Of a stretch of DNA of 64,000 bases, positions 52,838 through 61,038 are shown in pieces (the first letter of the stretch is position 1; every line of letters begins with the position of its first letter). Location: NCBI RefSeq assembly GCF_020193575.1, contig NZ_JADYVD010000037.1, forward strand, positions 20,569 through 84,568, given 5' to 3'. This DNA is from Ensifer sp. IC4062. Its GTDB lineage: Bacteria > Pseudomonadota > Alphaproteobacteria > Rhizobiales > Rhizobiaceae. Below the pieces are notes generated by a model. It saw only the letters and a list, made by a program, of their open reading frames with translations, was not told the DNA's origin and searched no databases. The position numbers were made by a program, and so were the translations under genes.

Positions 52838-53256
52838 GATACCTGCTCGATACCAACGTCGTTTCCGAACTGCGCAAGATCGGTGACGGCAAAGCCGATG
52901 CCAATGTGGTCGCATGGATCGGAGCGGAAGATGCGTCCCGGTTCTTCCTTTCTGCCATCATAATTCTCGAGCTGGAGCGGGGTGTACTCGGGGTGCAGCG
53001 CCGAGACGCCGCACAAGGCGCTCGGTTGCGTTCTTGGCTCGACAGTCATGTGCGTCCGGAATTCGCCGGCCGTATTCTGCCGGTTGACGATGCGGTTGCA
53101 ACACGTTGCGCGCACCTGCACATCCCCGACCGGCGCAATGAGGCCGACGCGCTGATTGCCGCGACCGCTCTGGTTCACGACATGATCGTTGTGACGCGAA
53201 ACACCAGAGACTTCGAAGGCACCGGTGTCGTTATTGTCGATCCCTGGCAAGGCTGA
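52834..53256 (+). CDS. PIN-domain toxin (VapC/FitB-like)
   Basis: 140 aa from TTG 52834, overlapping the antitoxin stop. PIN motifs: MRYLLDTNVVSELRKIGDGK, an acidic LELERGVLGVQRRD segment, HIPDRRNEADALIAATALVH and TRNTRDFEGTGVVIVDPW. All catalytic acids are present. This FitB-like subgroup commonly pairs with Phd antitoxins rather than with VapB. Confidence 0.88.
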   Translation: MRYLLDTNVVSELRKIGDGKADANVVAWIGAEDASRFFLSAIIILELERGVLGVQRRDAAQGARLRSWLDSHVRPEFAGRILPVDDAVATRCAHLHIPDRRNEADALIAATALVHDMIVVTRNTRDFEGTGVVIVDPWQG

Positions 53257-53558
53257 CCGTTTCACTTCTATCCGAATACAGGCCGTCCCTGGCCGGCGAG
53301 TTCGATTGCCGGGTCGCCGGATCGAATTCGCTCAAGACCTTCGTACGCCATTGTCGGCCATACTAACTGACCGGCATGTAACATTCCGCCTGCCGCGCGC
53401 CACGAGTAAGACTAACCTCGGTGGAATCTACCGTGTTTTCTGTTCTGTCAGGGGCAATTGAATTCGGGTGAATTGCACGGCTGAAAAAATCACCGCGACG
53501 GTAAGCTGATAGGCGGGCGCACTAGGCGGCCGGCCTGTAGACCGCCGGTCGGCGGTAC
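53257..53558. other. intergenic stretch
   Basis: 302 bases. The only structure I see is a small hairpin ACCGCCG-GT-CGGCGGT at 53541-53556, just after the stop of the minus-strand gene at 53559 and possibly its terminator. Confidence 0.5.
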
Positions 53559-54125
53559 TCAAGCAGCCTTACGATCCCAGCTCGCAAAGGGATCGGGCAG
53601 GTTGCGCCAGAGCTCCGGTACAAAAACCGCGCTGTCGATCAGGCAAGCATCCAGTTCGGCGCGGATCTTCGCCTCGTCCATAGGATCGGCGCCGATGAAG
53701 ACGATTTCCTGCCGGCGATCGCCCCAGACGGGATCGAGATAGGGCTTCATCATGGCGAGGAAGCCCGGATCCTGTGGCCATTGTTCGCGCGGCACGGATG
53801 TCCACCAGAGACCCATCTTGCCGGTTCTTACAAGAGCACCTGCCTGGCTGATCTCGCCGACATGATGCGGACGGGTCGCCAGCCAGAAGAAGCCCTTGGT
53901 ACGAACCACGCCCGGCCAGGACTTGTCGATAAACGCCTGGAATTTCATCGGGTCGAAGGCCTTTTTGGCGCGGTAGACGAAGGAGCGGATACCATATTCC
54001 TCGGTTTCGGGAATGTGGTCCTTGAGGCCGTGCAACTCTTTATACCAGGATGATTGCAGCACGGAGAGCACGAGGCTCTGATTCCTCGTCAGCTTCAGAT
54101 CGTCGGAACGGGCTGCCTGCAACAT
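53559..54125 (-). CDS. CobW C-terminal-domain protein with Zur-like N-terminus (probable chimera)
   Basis: 188 aa. From about residue 27 on it is the C-terminal domain of a CobW/ZigA-type zinc GTPase: SSWYKELHGLKDHIPETEEY, GIRSFVYRAKKAFDP, WPGVVRTKGFFWLATRPHHV, WWTSVPREQWPQDP, WGDRRQEIVFIGAD. The GTPase domain (Walker A, CxCC) is missing. The first 25 residues instead read like the start of a Fur-family Zur regulator (LKLTRNQSLVLSVLQ). A deletion that fused a zur 5' end to a zigA 3' end in frame would give this. It lies downstream of cobW and aztD on the same strand and may be expressed. Family part firm, fusion origin inferred. Confidence 0.65.
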   Translation of the reverse strand: MLQAARSDDLKLTRNQSLVLSVLQSSWYKELHGLKDHIPETEEYGIRSFVYRAKKAFDPMKFQAFIDKSWPGVVRTKGFFWLATRPHHVGEISQAGALVRTGKMGLWWTSVPREQWPQDPGFLAMMKPYLDPVWGDRRQEIVFIGADPMDEAKIRAELDACLIDSAVFVPELWRNLPDPFASWDRKAA

Positions 54126-54157
54126 GCTGATCCCCGGGAGCTGTCGTTTTGAGGGTT

Positions 54158-54186
54158 TGCCCGGAACTGCGCTGCAGCTCCGGGCA
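54158..54186. terminator. hairpin after the aztD gene
   Basis: TGCCCGGA-A-CTGC-GCT-GCAG-C-TCCGGGCA: 8 plus 4 bp arms with one mismatch and a 3-base loop, between the aztD stop and the chimeric gene. No T-run. Confidence 0.55.
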
Positions 54187-54200
54187 GATGTTTCACCGTA

Positions 54201-55436
54201 TCAGTGCGAGGCGCCCGAACCGCCGACGGCCAAGATCGAGAAGGGCTGGCCCTCGACCGCAATGGTGCGCGTTTCTTTCAGGGTCCCGGCATCGATAACG
54301 CGAACGAGAGAATGGCGGGGATCGGTGATGGCGATCTGATCATCGGCGACAGCGAGGCGTGGGCGCGGATCGCGCCAATGACCATCCTTGCTGTAAGGCT
54401 CTGTGACCTTCGCCTTGTTGACGATTTCGCCCTTGACGACATCGAGAACATGGAGGTCGCCGTCTTCCGTCAGGATATAGCCGTTGCGCGGCTCTGCCGG
54501 ATCGAGAACGAAATCCACGCGGCGCGTCGGCAGTTCGATCAGCTTGTAGGGCTGCTCGGCATCGGCGTCGATCAAGACGAGCTTGTCATCGCCATAATTG
54601 CCGAGGAAGAATTGCATGGCCTTGCCGCCAAGAAGGGTGCCGGTATAGCCCTTCGGGAAGTCGGCGGGGTAGGGCAGCATCGTGAAATCAGGCCCATCAA
54701 GTCCGCCTGGGCGCGCGACAAGCACACCTTCCTTGCAACCAAAGGCGACCAGTCGCGCCGATGTCGCTTCCCCGTGCAGGTCTTTGCACGGGATGACATC
54801 GCCAACCTGTGCGCCTTTCTCGTCGACGACGCGAAGACCGACCCGAGGCGGCAATTCATCCGGCTTCGTTTCGATTTCCGTGTTCGGAACCGAGACCAGA
54901 ACGTAGCGGCCCATCGTCACCGCCACGCCGTGATGCGGCTTGATCGTATCGACAATCCGTTTCTCGACTTTCCCATCGAGGATATCGGCTTCATCGACGA
55001 TTTCCGCCTTGTCGGCACGATCGTAAAACAGGACGACATGGTCATCATGCGGCACGACATGGCCCGGGCGCTTGCCCTCAAACGTCACAGGCAGAAGCGC
55101 GGGCTCGGAAACCTCGAGATCCTGGTGTTCGCCATGATCGGAAAAATTGATGCCGGTCTTGATCGCATGAATGACATCCGCTTCCGTCTGGGCTGCAAAC
55201 ACCGTCTGACCGGAGGCACTCGCCGTGAGCGACGCATATCCCTTGATGTCGTAGCGGCCAAGTTCTTTGCCGTCCTCGAAATCGATGACGCGTACGACCG
55301 GATTTGTATGGTCGGCGACGAACAGGCGCCAGGCCTCCTTGGTTTCGTGATCCTCAGCAAAGGCGCCTGGCGCGGCAAAGATCACGCTCGTTGCCACCGC
55401 AGCGAGCAAGCGGTTTCGGGGGAGAGATGGTCTCAT
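54201..55436 (-). CDS. aztD: periplasmic zinc metallochaperone AztD
   Basis: 411 aa with Sec signal LLAAVATSVIFAAPGAFAED. A beta-propeller-like series of repeats follows (WRLFVADHTNPVVRVIDFED; VVDEKGAQVGDVIPCKDLHG; LLGGKAMQFFLGNYGDDKLV; GYILTEDGDLHVLDVVKGEI). A His-rich site (INFSDHGEHQDLE) fits zinc binding. AztD hands zinc to the AztC binding protein of the AztABC importer; aztABC itself is not in this window. GGAAGGAA precedes the start, 42 bases after the CobW stop, so the two form an operon. Confidence 0.88.
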   Translation of the reverse strand: MRPSLPRNRLLAAVATSVIFAAPGAFAEDHETKEAWRLFVADHTNPVVRVIDFEDGKELGRYDIKGYASLTASASGQTVFAAQTEADVIHAIKTGINFSDHGEHQDLEVSEPALLPVTFEGKRPGHVVPHDDHVVLFYDRADKAEIVDEADILDGKVEKRIVDTIKPHHGVAVTMGRYVLVSVPNTEIETKPDELPPRVGLRVVDEKGAQVGDVIPCKDLHGEATSARLVAFGCKEGVLVARPGGLDGPDFTMLPYPADFPKGYTGTLLGGKAMQFFLGNYGDDKLVLIDADAEQPYKLIELPTRRVDFVLDPAEPRNGYILTEDGDLHVLDVVKGEIVNKAKVTEPYSKDGHWRDPRPRLAVADDQIAITDPRHSLVRVIDAGTLKETRTIAVEGQPFSILAVGGSGASH

Positions 55437-55478
55437 TGGGTTCCTTCCTTCATGTGGGGATGGGTTGCGCGCGCCGGG

Positions 55479-56465
55479 CTATTCGGCGGCCTGTCGAACC
55501 GCACGGCATTTGGCAAAACCGTCGCTGATGATGTCTTTGGGAAGATCGCGACCGATAAACACCAGTCGGGTCACCCGATCTTCGTTTTCCTTCCAAGGTC
55601 GCTGGTGATTGCCCTCCAGCAACATGTGCACAGCCTGTACGACGAAGCGGTCGTTGTCGCCGGCAAAGGAGATAATCCCCTTCATGCGCAGCATATCCAT
55701 GCCGAATGCCTGCACCGTCGTCTGCAGCCAGTTCAGGAACTTGCCCGGATCCATCGGTTCGCGTTCGACCAGTGAGAAGCTGGTGACATGGTCGTCATGC
55801 TCGTGATCGTGTTCCTCGTCGAGAAAGTCGGGCTCGACTTCCAGGATTCGATCGAGGTCGAAGGCCTTTCGATCCAGAAGACTGGCGATATCGATATCGC
55901 AACGGCTCGATCGGATGACGCTGGCGGTCGGATTGATCCGTCGGATACGCTGCTCCAGAGCACCTAAGTCGTCCTCGCTGACGAGATCGGTCTTGTTAAG
56001 GATAATGGTGTCGGCGAAGGCCAGCTGTTCTTGCGCCTCATGTGCCCGGTCGATCTCGCCAAGAAGATGTTTGGCGTCAACGACAGTGATGATCGAATCC
56101 AGCCGGGTTTTCGATCGGACATCCTCGTCGACGAAGAACGTTTGTGCCACTGGAGCCGGATCAGCGAGACCGGTCGTCTCGATGAGGATGCCGTCGAACC
56201 GGCCGGGGCGGCGCATCAGTCCTTCGATGATGCGGATCAGATCTCCTCGCACCGTGCAGCAAATGCATCCGTTGTTCATTTCGAACACGTCCTCGTCCGA
56301 CTCGACGATCAGGTCGTTGTCGATCCCGACCTCGCCGAACTCGTTGACGATGACGGCGAACTTCCTGCCGTGCGACTCGGTCAAGATGCGGTTGAGAAGC
56401 GTGGTTTTCCCGGCACCCAGATAGCCGGTCAGCACCGTCACGGGTGTAGGTTCGATCTGAGTCAT
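55479..56465 (-). CDS. CobW/COG0523-family GTPase, probable zinc chaperone
   Basis: 328 aa. P-loop [14 protein letters not shown] (residues 14-27), metal-binding C67-x-C69-C70 ([13 protein letters not shown]), switch region [17 protein letters not shown] specificity loop, a His/Asp-rich linker ([11 protein letters not shown]) and a C-terminal CobW_C domain. Members feed zinc to client proteins under zinc shortage. A perfect inverted repeat that looks like a Zur site lies about 60-100 bases upstream, and aztD follows, so zinc-starvation control is likely. Confidence 0.9.
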   Translation of the reverse strand: MTQIEPTPVTVLTGYLGAGKTTLLNRILTESHGRKFAVIVNEFGEVGIDNDLIVESDEDVFEMNNGCICCTVRGDLIRIIEGLMRRPGRFDGILIETTGLADPAPVAQTFFVDEDVRSKTRLDSIITVVDAKHLLGEIDRAHEAQEQLAFADTIILNKTDLVSEDDLGALEQRIRRINPTASVIRSSRCDIDIASLLDRKAFDLDRILEVEPDFLDEEHDHEHDDHVTSFSLVEREPMDPGKFLNWLQTTVQAFGMDMLRMKGIISFAGDNDRFVVQAVHMLLEGNHQRPWKENEDRVTRLVFIGRDLPKDIISDGFAKCRAVRQAAE

Positions 56466-56522
56466 GGTGATCCTCCTGGACTATCCGCGTGAGGCAACGC
56501 CGCCGCAATCTGGGGAAATGCA

Positions 56523-56567
56523 AATGTTATTACGTTACGTGTTCCGATTGACGAACGTAATAACATT
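56523..56567. promoter_or_regulatory. probable Zur operator upstream of the zinc operon
   Basis: AATGTTATTACGTT (56523-56536) and AACGTAATAACATT (56554-56567) are exact reverse complements 17 bases apart. Each arm resembles the Zur consensus core with GTAAT/ATTAC and TAACAT. Paired sites ahead of cobW fit zinc-responsive repression. Confidence 0.7.
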
Positions 56568-56712
56568 ACCTATGCAGTCGCTGTCAATCCCCGAGGACGC
56601 GATGAACAACACTTGCCTGGAATTCAGAAACCTCACGCTTGAAGCCCTCACCGGATTGGGACAAAGACACATTTTCGGTCCGCCCAGCTCCTCTGACGAG
56701 GAGGCTGTCTGA

Positions 56713-57127
56713 AGGCGAACAGGACGCGACACTTTTCGTGTCTTGCATCTGCCTGGCCATTCACCAGGCTCGATGGGCCTCTTAGATGAGCGCACGGGTG
56801 TCTTCTTCAGTGGGGGACGCCATCTACGACGACGTTATCTACGACCAACTTCCCGACTCCAGTGTCGAGGACTATCTCAGAACTATGGAACGCTTTTTGG
56901 AGCTTTCCGTCAGCGCGGTTCATTCGGGGCATGGCGACAGCTTCGGTCAAGCTCGCATGCGCGCAATAGCGCGGGACTACATCGGATCCAGCGGAATTGC
57001 GGAGCAAAGTAACAATGTGGTGGACCCTGCGAGGGTGGATCGCCATGTCTCCGATTGGCGCTTCAGAGACCTGTGGTCTAGGCTCCTCTTTGCGCGAAGC
57101 GGCAGTCACAACAATCCGAAAGAGTGA
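56713..57127 (+). pseudogene. MBL-fold hydrolase remnant, 5'-truncated and frameshifted
   Basis: Two frames carry one metallo-beta-lactamase C-terminal half. The first (about 56722-56810) reads RVLHLPGHSPGSMGLLDERT and VFFSG. The second (from about 56812) continues DAIYDDVIYDQLPDSSVEDY, VHSGHGDSFGQARMRAIARD and YIGSSG. The switch falls in a run of five G at about 56810-56815 and fits one extra base. The N-terminal half with the HxHxDH motif is absent. This stretch lies beside the zinc operon in a region that looks rearranged. Confidence 0.7.
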
Positions 57128-57304
57128 TGTCGACGGTTCAATTCCACTCAACTGCCCTATTCGGAATAACCGGCTCTCAGGTTCCGCTCCCATCAACACC
57201 ACGGTGGTAGAGAGGATGGCACTGCGCCACGTTAATTGGCGAGTTGGCGTTTTGGTTGCGATAAGTAGGAGAATCCAGGCCATAGATTATAATGAGGGCA
57301 TTCC

Positions 57305-58018
57305 TTAGAACGTCAGAGTCGACACTACACGTGCCGGCTTCGCCGATGGTGCAATCTTCCGGATCTCTTTAGGCGCCCTGCCGCGCCGTGCGCTGAAAAG
57401 CTCGGTGCTGCCGGGAATGGCTAACTCGATTTGGGCAAGATGCCTGTCGCTGACTTTGTCGCGGGCACAGGCGCCTTCAACCTTCCACATATTCTTCGCG
57501 ATACTGCTGCCGACGGCTGAGGTGATGGCGCTGGCCGCGACGTCGTCTCTTCTTACGAGGTTTGCCTCGACCAGGCCTTGAATGGCCTCGCCGAGAATAA
57601 TGGCCGAATCTTCGAATTTGACGTTCGCGACCTCATCGTACTGAGCGTTGGTTTTTCCATCAACGATGCAGTGGTGCGCGGTGAATACCCAGTCGTGGAT
57701 CATGTAAGCCGGCGCATAGCCCCAGGGGTTCAGGCCCTTGAACACTTGTGCGATTCTCGGGACGGAGCCGCCGTCCGTATACATGACGCGGGGTCGGATG
57801 ACCTTGGCTGGGCCATCGCCTGGGCGTGTGAACGTCAGGGGATCCCGCGGATCCGGCACGAAGACGAATTTGCCGTCGCCGCTCGTGTCGCTTCCTTCCC
57901 CGACCCACATAACGATGAGCGTGCCCTTGAAGCCACCTGGCTTCAGGCTAGCGTAGTCAATGGTCGTGCATCCGACGAGCAAGAGTGTCGCCAACAGCGT
58001 CAGAATTCGCCGAAACAC
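57305..58018 (-). CDS. DUF1353-like lipoprotein
   Basis: 237 aa from GTG 58018, chosen because GAAGG precedes it and it yields a clean lipoprotein signal (FRRILTLLATLLLVGC, lipidated at C17). The conserved centre VMYTDGGSVPRIAQVFKGLN, PWGYAPAYMIHDWVFTAHH resembles DUF1353, a family shared by phages and bacterial envelopes and of unknown role. It lies 43 bases after the phospholipase D-like gene on the same strand, so the two are probably co-transcribed. Confidence 0.7.
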   Translation of the reverse strand: MFRRILTLLATLLLVGCTTIDYASLKPGGFKGTLIVMWVGEGSDTSGDGKFVFVPDPRDPLTFTRPGDGPAKVIRPRVMYTDGGSVPRIAQVFKGLNPWGYAPAYMIHDWVFTAHHCIVDGKTNAQYDEVANVKFEDSAIILGEAIQGLVEANLVRRDDVAASAITSAVGSSIAKNMWKVEGACARDKVSDRHLAQIELAIPGSTELFSARRGRAPKEIRKIAPSAKPARVVSTLTF

Positions 58019-58061
58019 ATTTGCACCTTCACCCTCCGGCCGCCGTCCTCGCAAGCCGCGG

Positions 58062-59798
58062 TTAAGCCGCGAAATATTCACGTTGATGAGACTTAAGGTT
58101 TCCATTCTGAAAATAGGATGCCCACCACGTGTCTGTCGTATCGAGATAAGGAATGTCTGCGACATCAGCCGAATTCGTCGCGGCCCACTCCCGAAACACG
58201 TAGTGTCGGTACATCCGCATAAACTCGGTGAGATAGATGTCAGCGACCCGCGTATCACCGCGAATGACGAGCATGTTCTCGTCGTTGTCGAAAGTCGAGG
58301 CGTCTGAGAAGTTCGCCGATCCGGTGACCACCCAAGGGTCGTCGGAGAGCGGATCGACGAGAAGGAACTTGGTGTGTAGGTAGCGGACATTGGTGCTGAT
58401 CGGGTTCAGCTTTTCCTGCAGCCAGTGATCGAAGGCATTCATGCGCAGCAGGTTCGCGACCACGATTTTGTTGGCCGAGGATTGACGAAGCCGGCGAACC
58501 AGCTCCTTGCGCCGCGCAATCGTTTCGGCGTCGCCGCTGCCGTAGGAATCGAGCAGGATGTACCGCACAGCCGCGCTGTCGGCCTCGAGCACCGGCACGA
58601 AGGCTGCAGGAAGTCCGAAGGCCCCGGTGAGGAATGACGCCTTCCCGGCCGCTTTCATCATGTCGACATACCAGGCCAGGGAACTGGGCGCGGCTCTATC
58701 ACGTGGGCTGAAGATGAAATTCATGCCACCGCTCGGCAGGTCCTGCTTGATCGGCGAGTTTTCGACCGTCCAGTCCCGCAGGTCCTCGCTTGCCGGATCC
58801 ATCTCGAGCTCTGTCCAGTAGGAGAGATAGGCTTTGGCGACATTTCCGTCGTTGACGCTATGGCCGACATTGAGGTGCCCGAAGATGCCGCTCTCGGTGA
58901 TGTTGGTTGAGCCGGTCCAGACCTCCTCCGGTAAGAGCTTATCGTTCCCCGCCTTGCAGCCGAAGACGATGAACTTGTTGTGGGCGATGGAGCTCTTGTT
59001 CTTTGTCCGCGGCTTGCACAGGGTGGATAGGATGCCGACCTGTTCCAGAATTGTTTCATTCGGGTCTTTCGGCGACCATTTGCCAGTCCATTCTCCCTTC
59101 TTGTTCTTGATCTTGGCGTTTTCCCGGCCGTCATAGATGATCTGCACATCAGCGCCACGCTGGGCCGCTTCTTTCAACGCCTCGAATATTTTTGGCTCAC
59201 GTGTCTCGTACAGCGCCGCCCTCAGGAAGTGTCCGGGTCCAGCGCGCCCGATGAACGCCTTCAGCGCTTCGAACAGGCCGCGCGACAACCACTGCCATGC
59301 TGGATTGCCGACGACGCGCGGGTCCTGATTCTTGAATTCTTCGGCGTATTTCTGGGACGACACCGCCCCACGATTGAAGAAAATACGATGGACGCCGTCG
59401 TCCTGTCGTTCTGTGTTGATTGTCACCGAGACCGTGCGGCCGATCGCGCCGTTTTCGGGATCGCCGCGCAGTTCGCTGATGCGGTACGTATAACTGTGCG
59501 CGGGCTTGGCTGTGAAATCCTGCCAGAGAAAGGACTGGATCGGGTGGAACCGCGTGGAGACCTCACGACCTTCCAGATAGCGGTCGTCCGCCCATTCGAA
59601 ACGCTTCTGGCCGTACAGCCAATACGATTCCTCCTCCGTGTGGTCAGTTCGGTGGATCGCAAAGCCCAGCAATCCGGGACACTCCGATCTTGCAAGATTA
59701 AGACCGAGCAACACTACATGCGTTCCCGACACCGCCTTGACCGACAATGCTCCGTCCGTCGCCGTGACACGCATAAGCCGTCCCCGTTCCCCAGACAC
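58062..59798 (-). CDS. phospholipase D-like protein with two HKD regions
   Basis: 578 aa (or 570 from ATG 59774). A fibronectin-like N-terminal part (about 1-130) precedes two PLD repeats. The second has a full HxKx4D: YLHTKFLLVDPLSDD with TGSANFSDAS. The first reads HNKFIVFGCKAG with TGSTN, where Gly replaces the usual Asp of the motif. No signal peptide is seen. PLD-fold proteins include phospholipases, nucleases and interbacterial effectors. Its partner lipoprotein lies downstream. Substrate unknown. Confidence 0.78.
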   Translation of the reverse strand: MSGERGRLMRVTATDGALSVKAVSGTHVVLLGLNLARSECPGLLGFAIHRTDHTEEESYWLYGQKRFEWADDRYLEGREVSTRFHPIQSFLWQDFTAKPAHSYTYRISELRGDPENGAIGRTVSVTINTERQDDGVHRIFFNRGAVSSQKYAEEFKNQDPRVVGNPAWQWLSRGLFEALKAFIGRAGPGHFLRAALYETREPKIFEALKEAAQRGADVQIIYDGRENAKIKNKKGEWTGKWSPKDPNETILEQVGILSTLCKPRTKNKSSIAHNKFIVFGCKAGNDKLLPEEVWTGSTNITESGIFGHLNVGHSVNDGNVAKAYLSYWTELEMDPASEDLRDWTVENSPIKQDLPSGGMNFIFSPRDRAAPSSLAWYVDMMKAAGKASFLTGAFGLPAAFVPVLEADSAAVRYILLDSYGSGDAETIARRKELVRRLRQSSANKIVVANLLRMNAFDHWLQEKLNPISTNVRYLHTKFLLVDPLSDDPWVVTGSANFSDASTFDNDENMLVIRGDTRVADIYLTEFMRMYRHYVFREWAATNSADVADIPYLDTTDTWWASYFQNGNLKSHQREYFAA

Positions 59799-59893
59799 AA
59801 ATCTCAGTCAACTTAAGCTTGAGGTCAAGATCCAGCAATCACCAACGAGCGCAGGGCCGGGGATAGCGTTACAGCGACGGGGCATGGCCTGGG

Positions 59894-60484
59894 TCAGCCG
59901 ACCTGCTCCACCGCCAGCGTCCCCGCCGGCAGCGGCTTGATTAGCGACTTCACCGAGATCATCGGATCGAGCCAGTCGGCCCAGGCGTTCCGTTCCAGAA
60001 TGACGATCTGCCGCTCGTGGTACGGGGCAATGTCCGGTCCAGGCTCCATCGTCAGCATGGTGAAGGCTTGCCCTACCTCCGGCGTTTCGCGCCAGATGCC
60101 GGCGATGCAGAAGATCGGCTCGTCCTTCTTGGTGAACAGCCACTTGTCCTTGCGCTTCTTTTTCGGGTCCTTGGCGTCGGTGAACTCGTAAAAGCCGTCG
60201 GCGATGATCAGGCAGCGGTTGGAATTGAACTCCCGGCCCTCCGACCGGAAATTATACACCGGACGCTTGTTCGGTCCCGGCCAACTCCAGCGCCGCTGCA
60301 CGAGCTCGGCCTCATCGCGGGCGCCGTCGATCGTTCTGACGATTGGACCGATATCGGTGATCTTGATGTCCTCGCGCGCTTCGAGGTTCGGCGCGCCTTC
60401 GCCGAAGCGGATCTTGATCTTGAGCTCGGCGAAGTCGTCGACGATTGAGGCGACATCCACCATCAGCCGATAATCATTGCACAT
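59894..60484 (-). CDS. SRAP-family abasic-site-binding protein (YedK/HMCES-like)
   Basis: 196 aa. Cys2 (MCNDYRL), which links covalently to abasic sites in single-stranded DNA, is present. The other landmarks are FNSNRCLIIADGFYEF with the catalytic Glu, a WLFTKKDEPIFCIAGIW strand, and PYHERQIVIL with the His. The protein shields abasic DNA during replication. It is divergent from a second SRAP gene with a LexA box between them, so SOS induction is expected. Confidence 0.9.
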   Translation of the reverse strand: MCNDYRLMVDVASIVDDFAELKIKIRFGEGAPNLEAREDIKITDIGPIVRTIDGARDEAELVQRRWSWPGPNKRPVYNFRSEGREFNSNRCLIIADGFYEFTDAKDPKKKRKDKWLFTKKDEPIFCIAGIWRETPEVGQAFTMLTMEPGPDIAPYHERQIVILERNAWADWLDPMISVKSLIKPLPAGTLAVEQVG

Positions 60485-60520
60485 GCGTCCTCCGTCTCAG
60501 GTCGATTGCCTCTCAAGCGC

Positions 60521-60535
60521 GTTCCTGATATGTTC
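60521..60535. promoter_or_regulatory. LexA box between the divergent SRAP genes
   Basis: GTTC-CTGATAT-GTTC, an exact match to the alphaproteobacterial SOS consensus GTTC-N7-GTTC. It lies 37 bases from one start and 6 from the other. Confidence 0.8.
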
Positions 60536-60540
60536 CATCT

Positions 60541-61038
60541 ATGACGAGTGCGACCGTTTTCCAGTCCGACGCCCCGCTCGATGAGCGCCGTGTGATCATA
60601 AGGCGCCATGACGGCGATGTGGAGATGGTGGAGCTGCCGTGGGGCCTGCGCCCGCGTGACGGCGATGCGCGTCCCGTGAATGTCGTTCGATCGGAAGGAA
60701 GGACGTTTCCAAGCCACCGTTGCCTGGTGCCGGCCTCGGAGTTTCGCCACAGGAGCTTCAGCTTTTCGCTCGCCAATGGTGACTGGTTCTACTTCGCGGG
60801 GATCTGGCGGCCGGAGACCGACGACTGGCCGGAGGCCTATGCCATCCTGACGATCGAGCCGAATGCCGATCTCGCGCCGTTCCACGACCGCCAGATGGCG
60901 GTGCTGACACGCGATCAACGCCTAGCGTGGCTCGACGGGCTAGTGCCCGAGGACGAAATTCTTCGCCCGTTACCGGCAGGGACATTCCGGGTCAAGCGCC
61001 ATTCGATCGGTCCTGTCCAGGCGACGCTCGCGGTCTAA
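60541..61038 (+). CDS. SRAP-family protein lacking the catalytic cysteine
   Basis: 165 aa. The SRAP fold is clear: LPWGLRPRDGDARPVNVVRS, FPSHRCLVPASEF, FYFAGIWRPETDDWPEAYAI, APFHDRQMAVL and LPAGTFRV. However it begins MTSATVFQ, with no Cys at position 2, and the segment after RCLVPAS reads EFRHRS instead of the usual GFYEW, so the glutamate is not in its usual place. It probably cannot form the abasic crosslink. It is divergent from the intact SRAP gene and ends four bases into dinB on the other strand. Confidence 0.82.
   Translation: MTSATVFQSDAPLDERRVIIRRHDGDVEMVELPWGLRPRDGDARPVNVVRSEGRTFPSHRCLVPASEFRHRSFSFSLANGDWFYFAGIWRPETDDWPEAYAILTIEPNADLAPFHDRQMAVLTRDQRLAWLDGLVPEDEILRPLPAGTFRVKRHSIGPVQATLAV

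Noticed and set aside
54204..55775. A 523-codon plus-strand open frame over aztD
   Set aside because: Antisense shadow of aztD and the end of the CobW gene, with no recognisable domain.
56602..56712. A 36-codon open frame between the Zur-like site and the MBL remnant
   Set aside because: Short, no motif, no clear ribosome site, and it ends just before a decayed gene.
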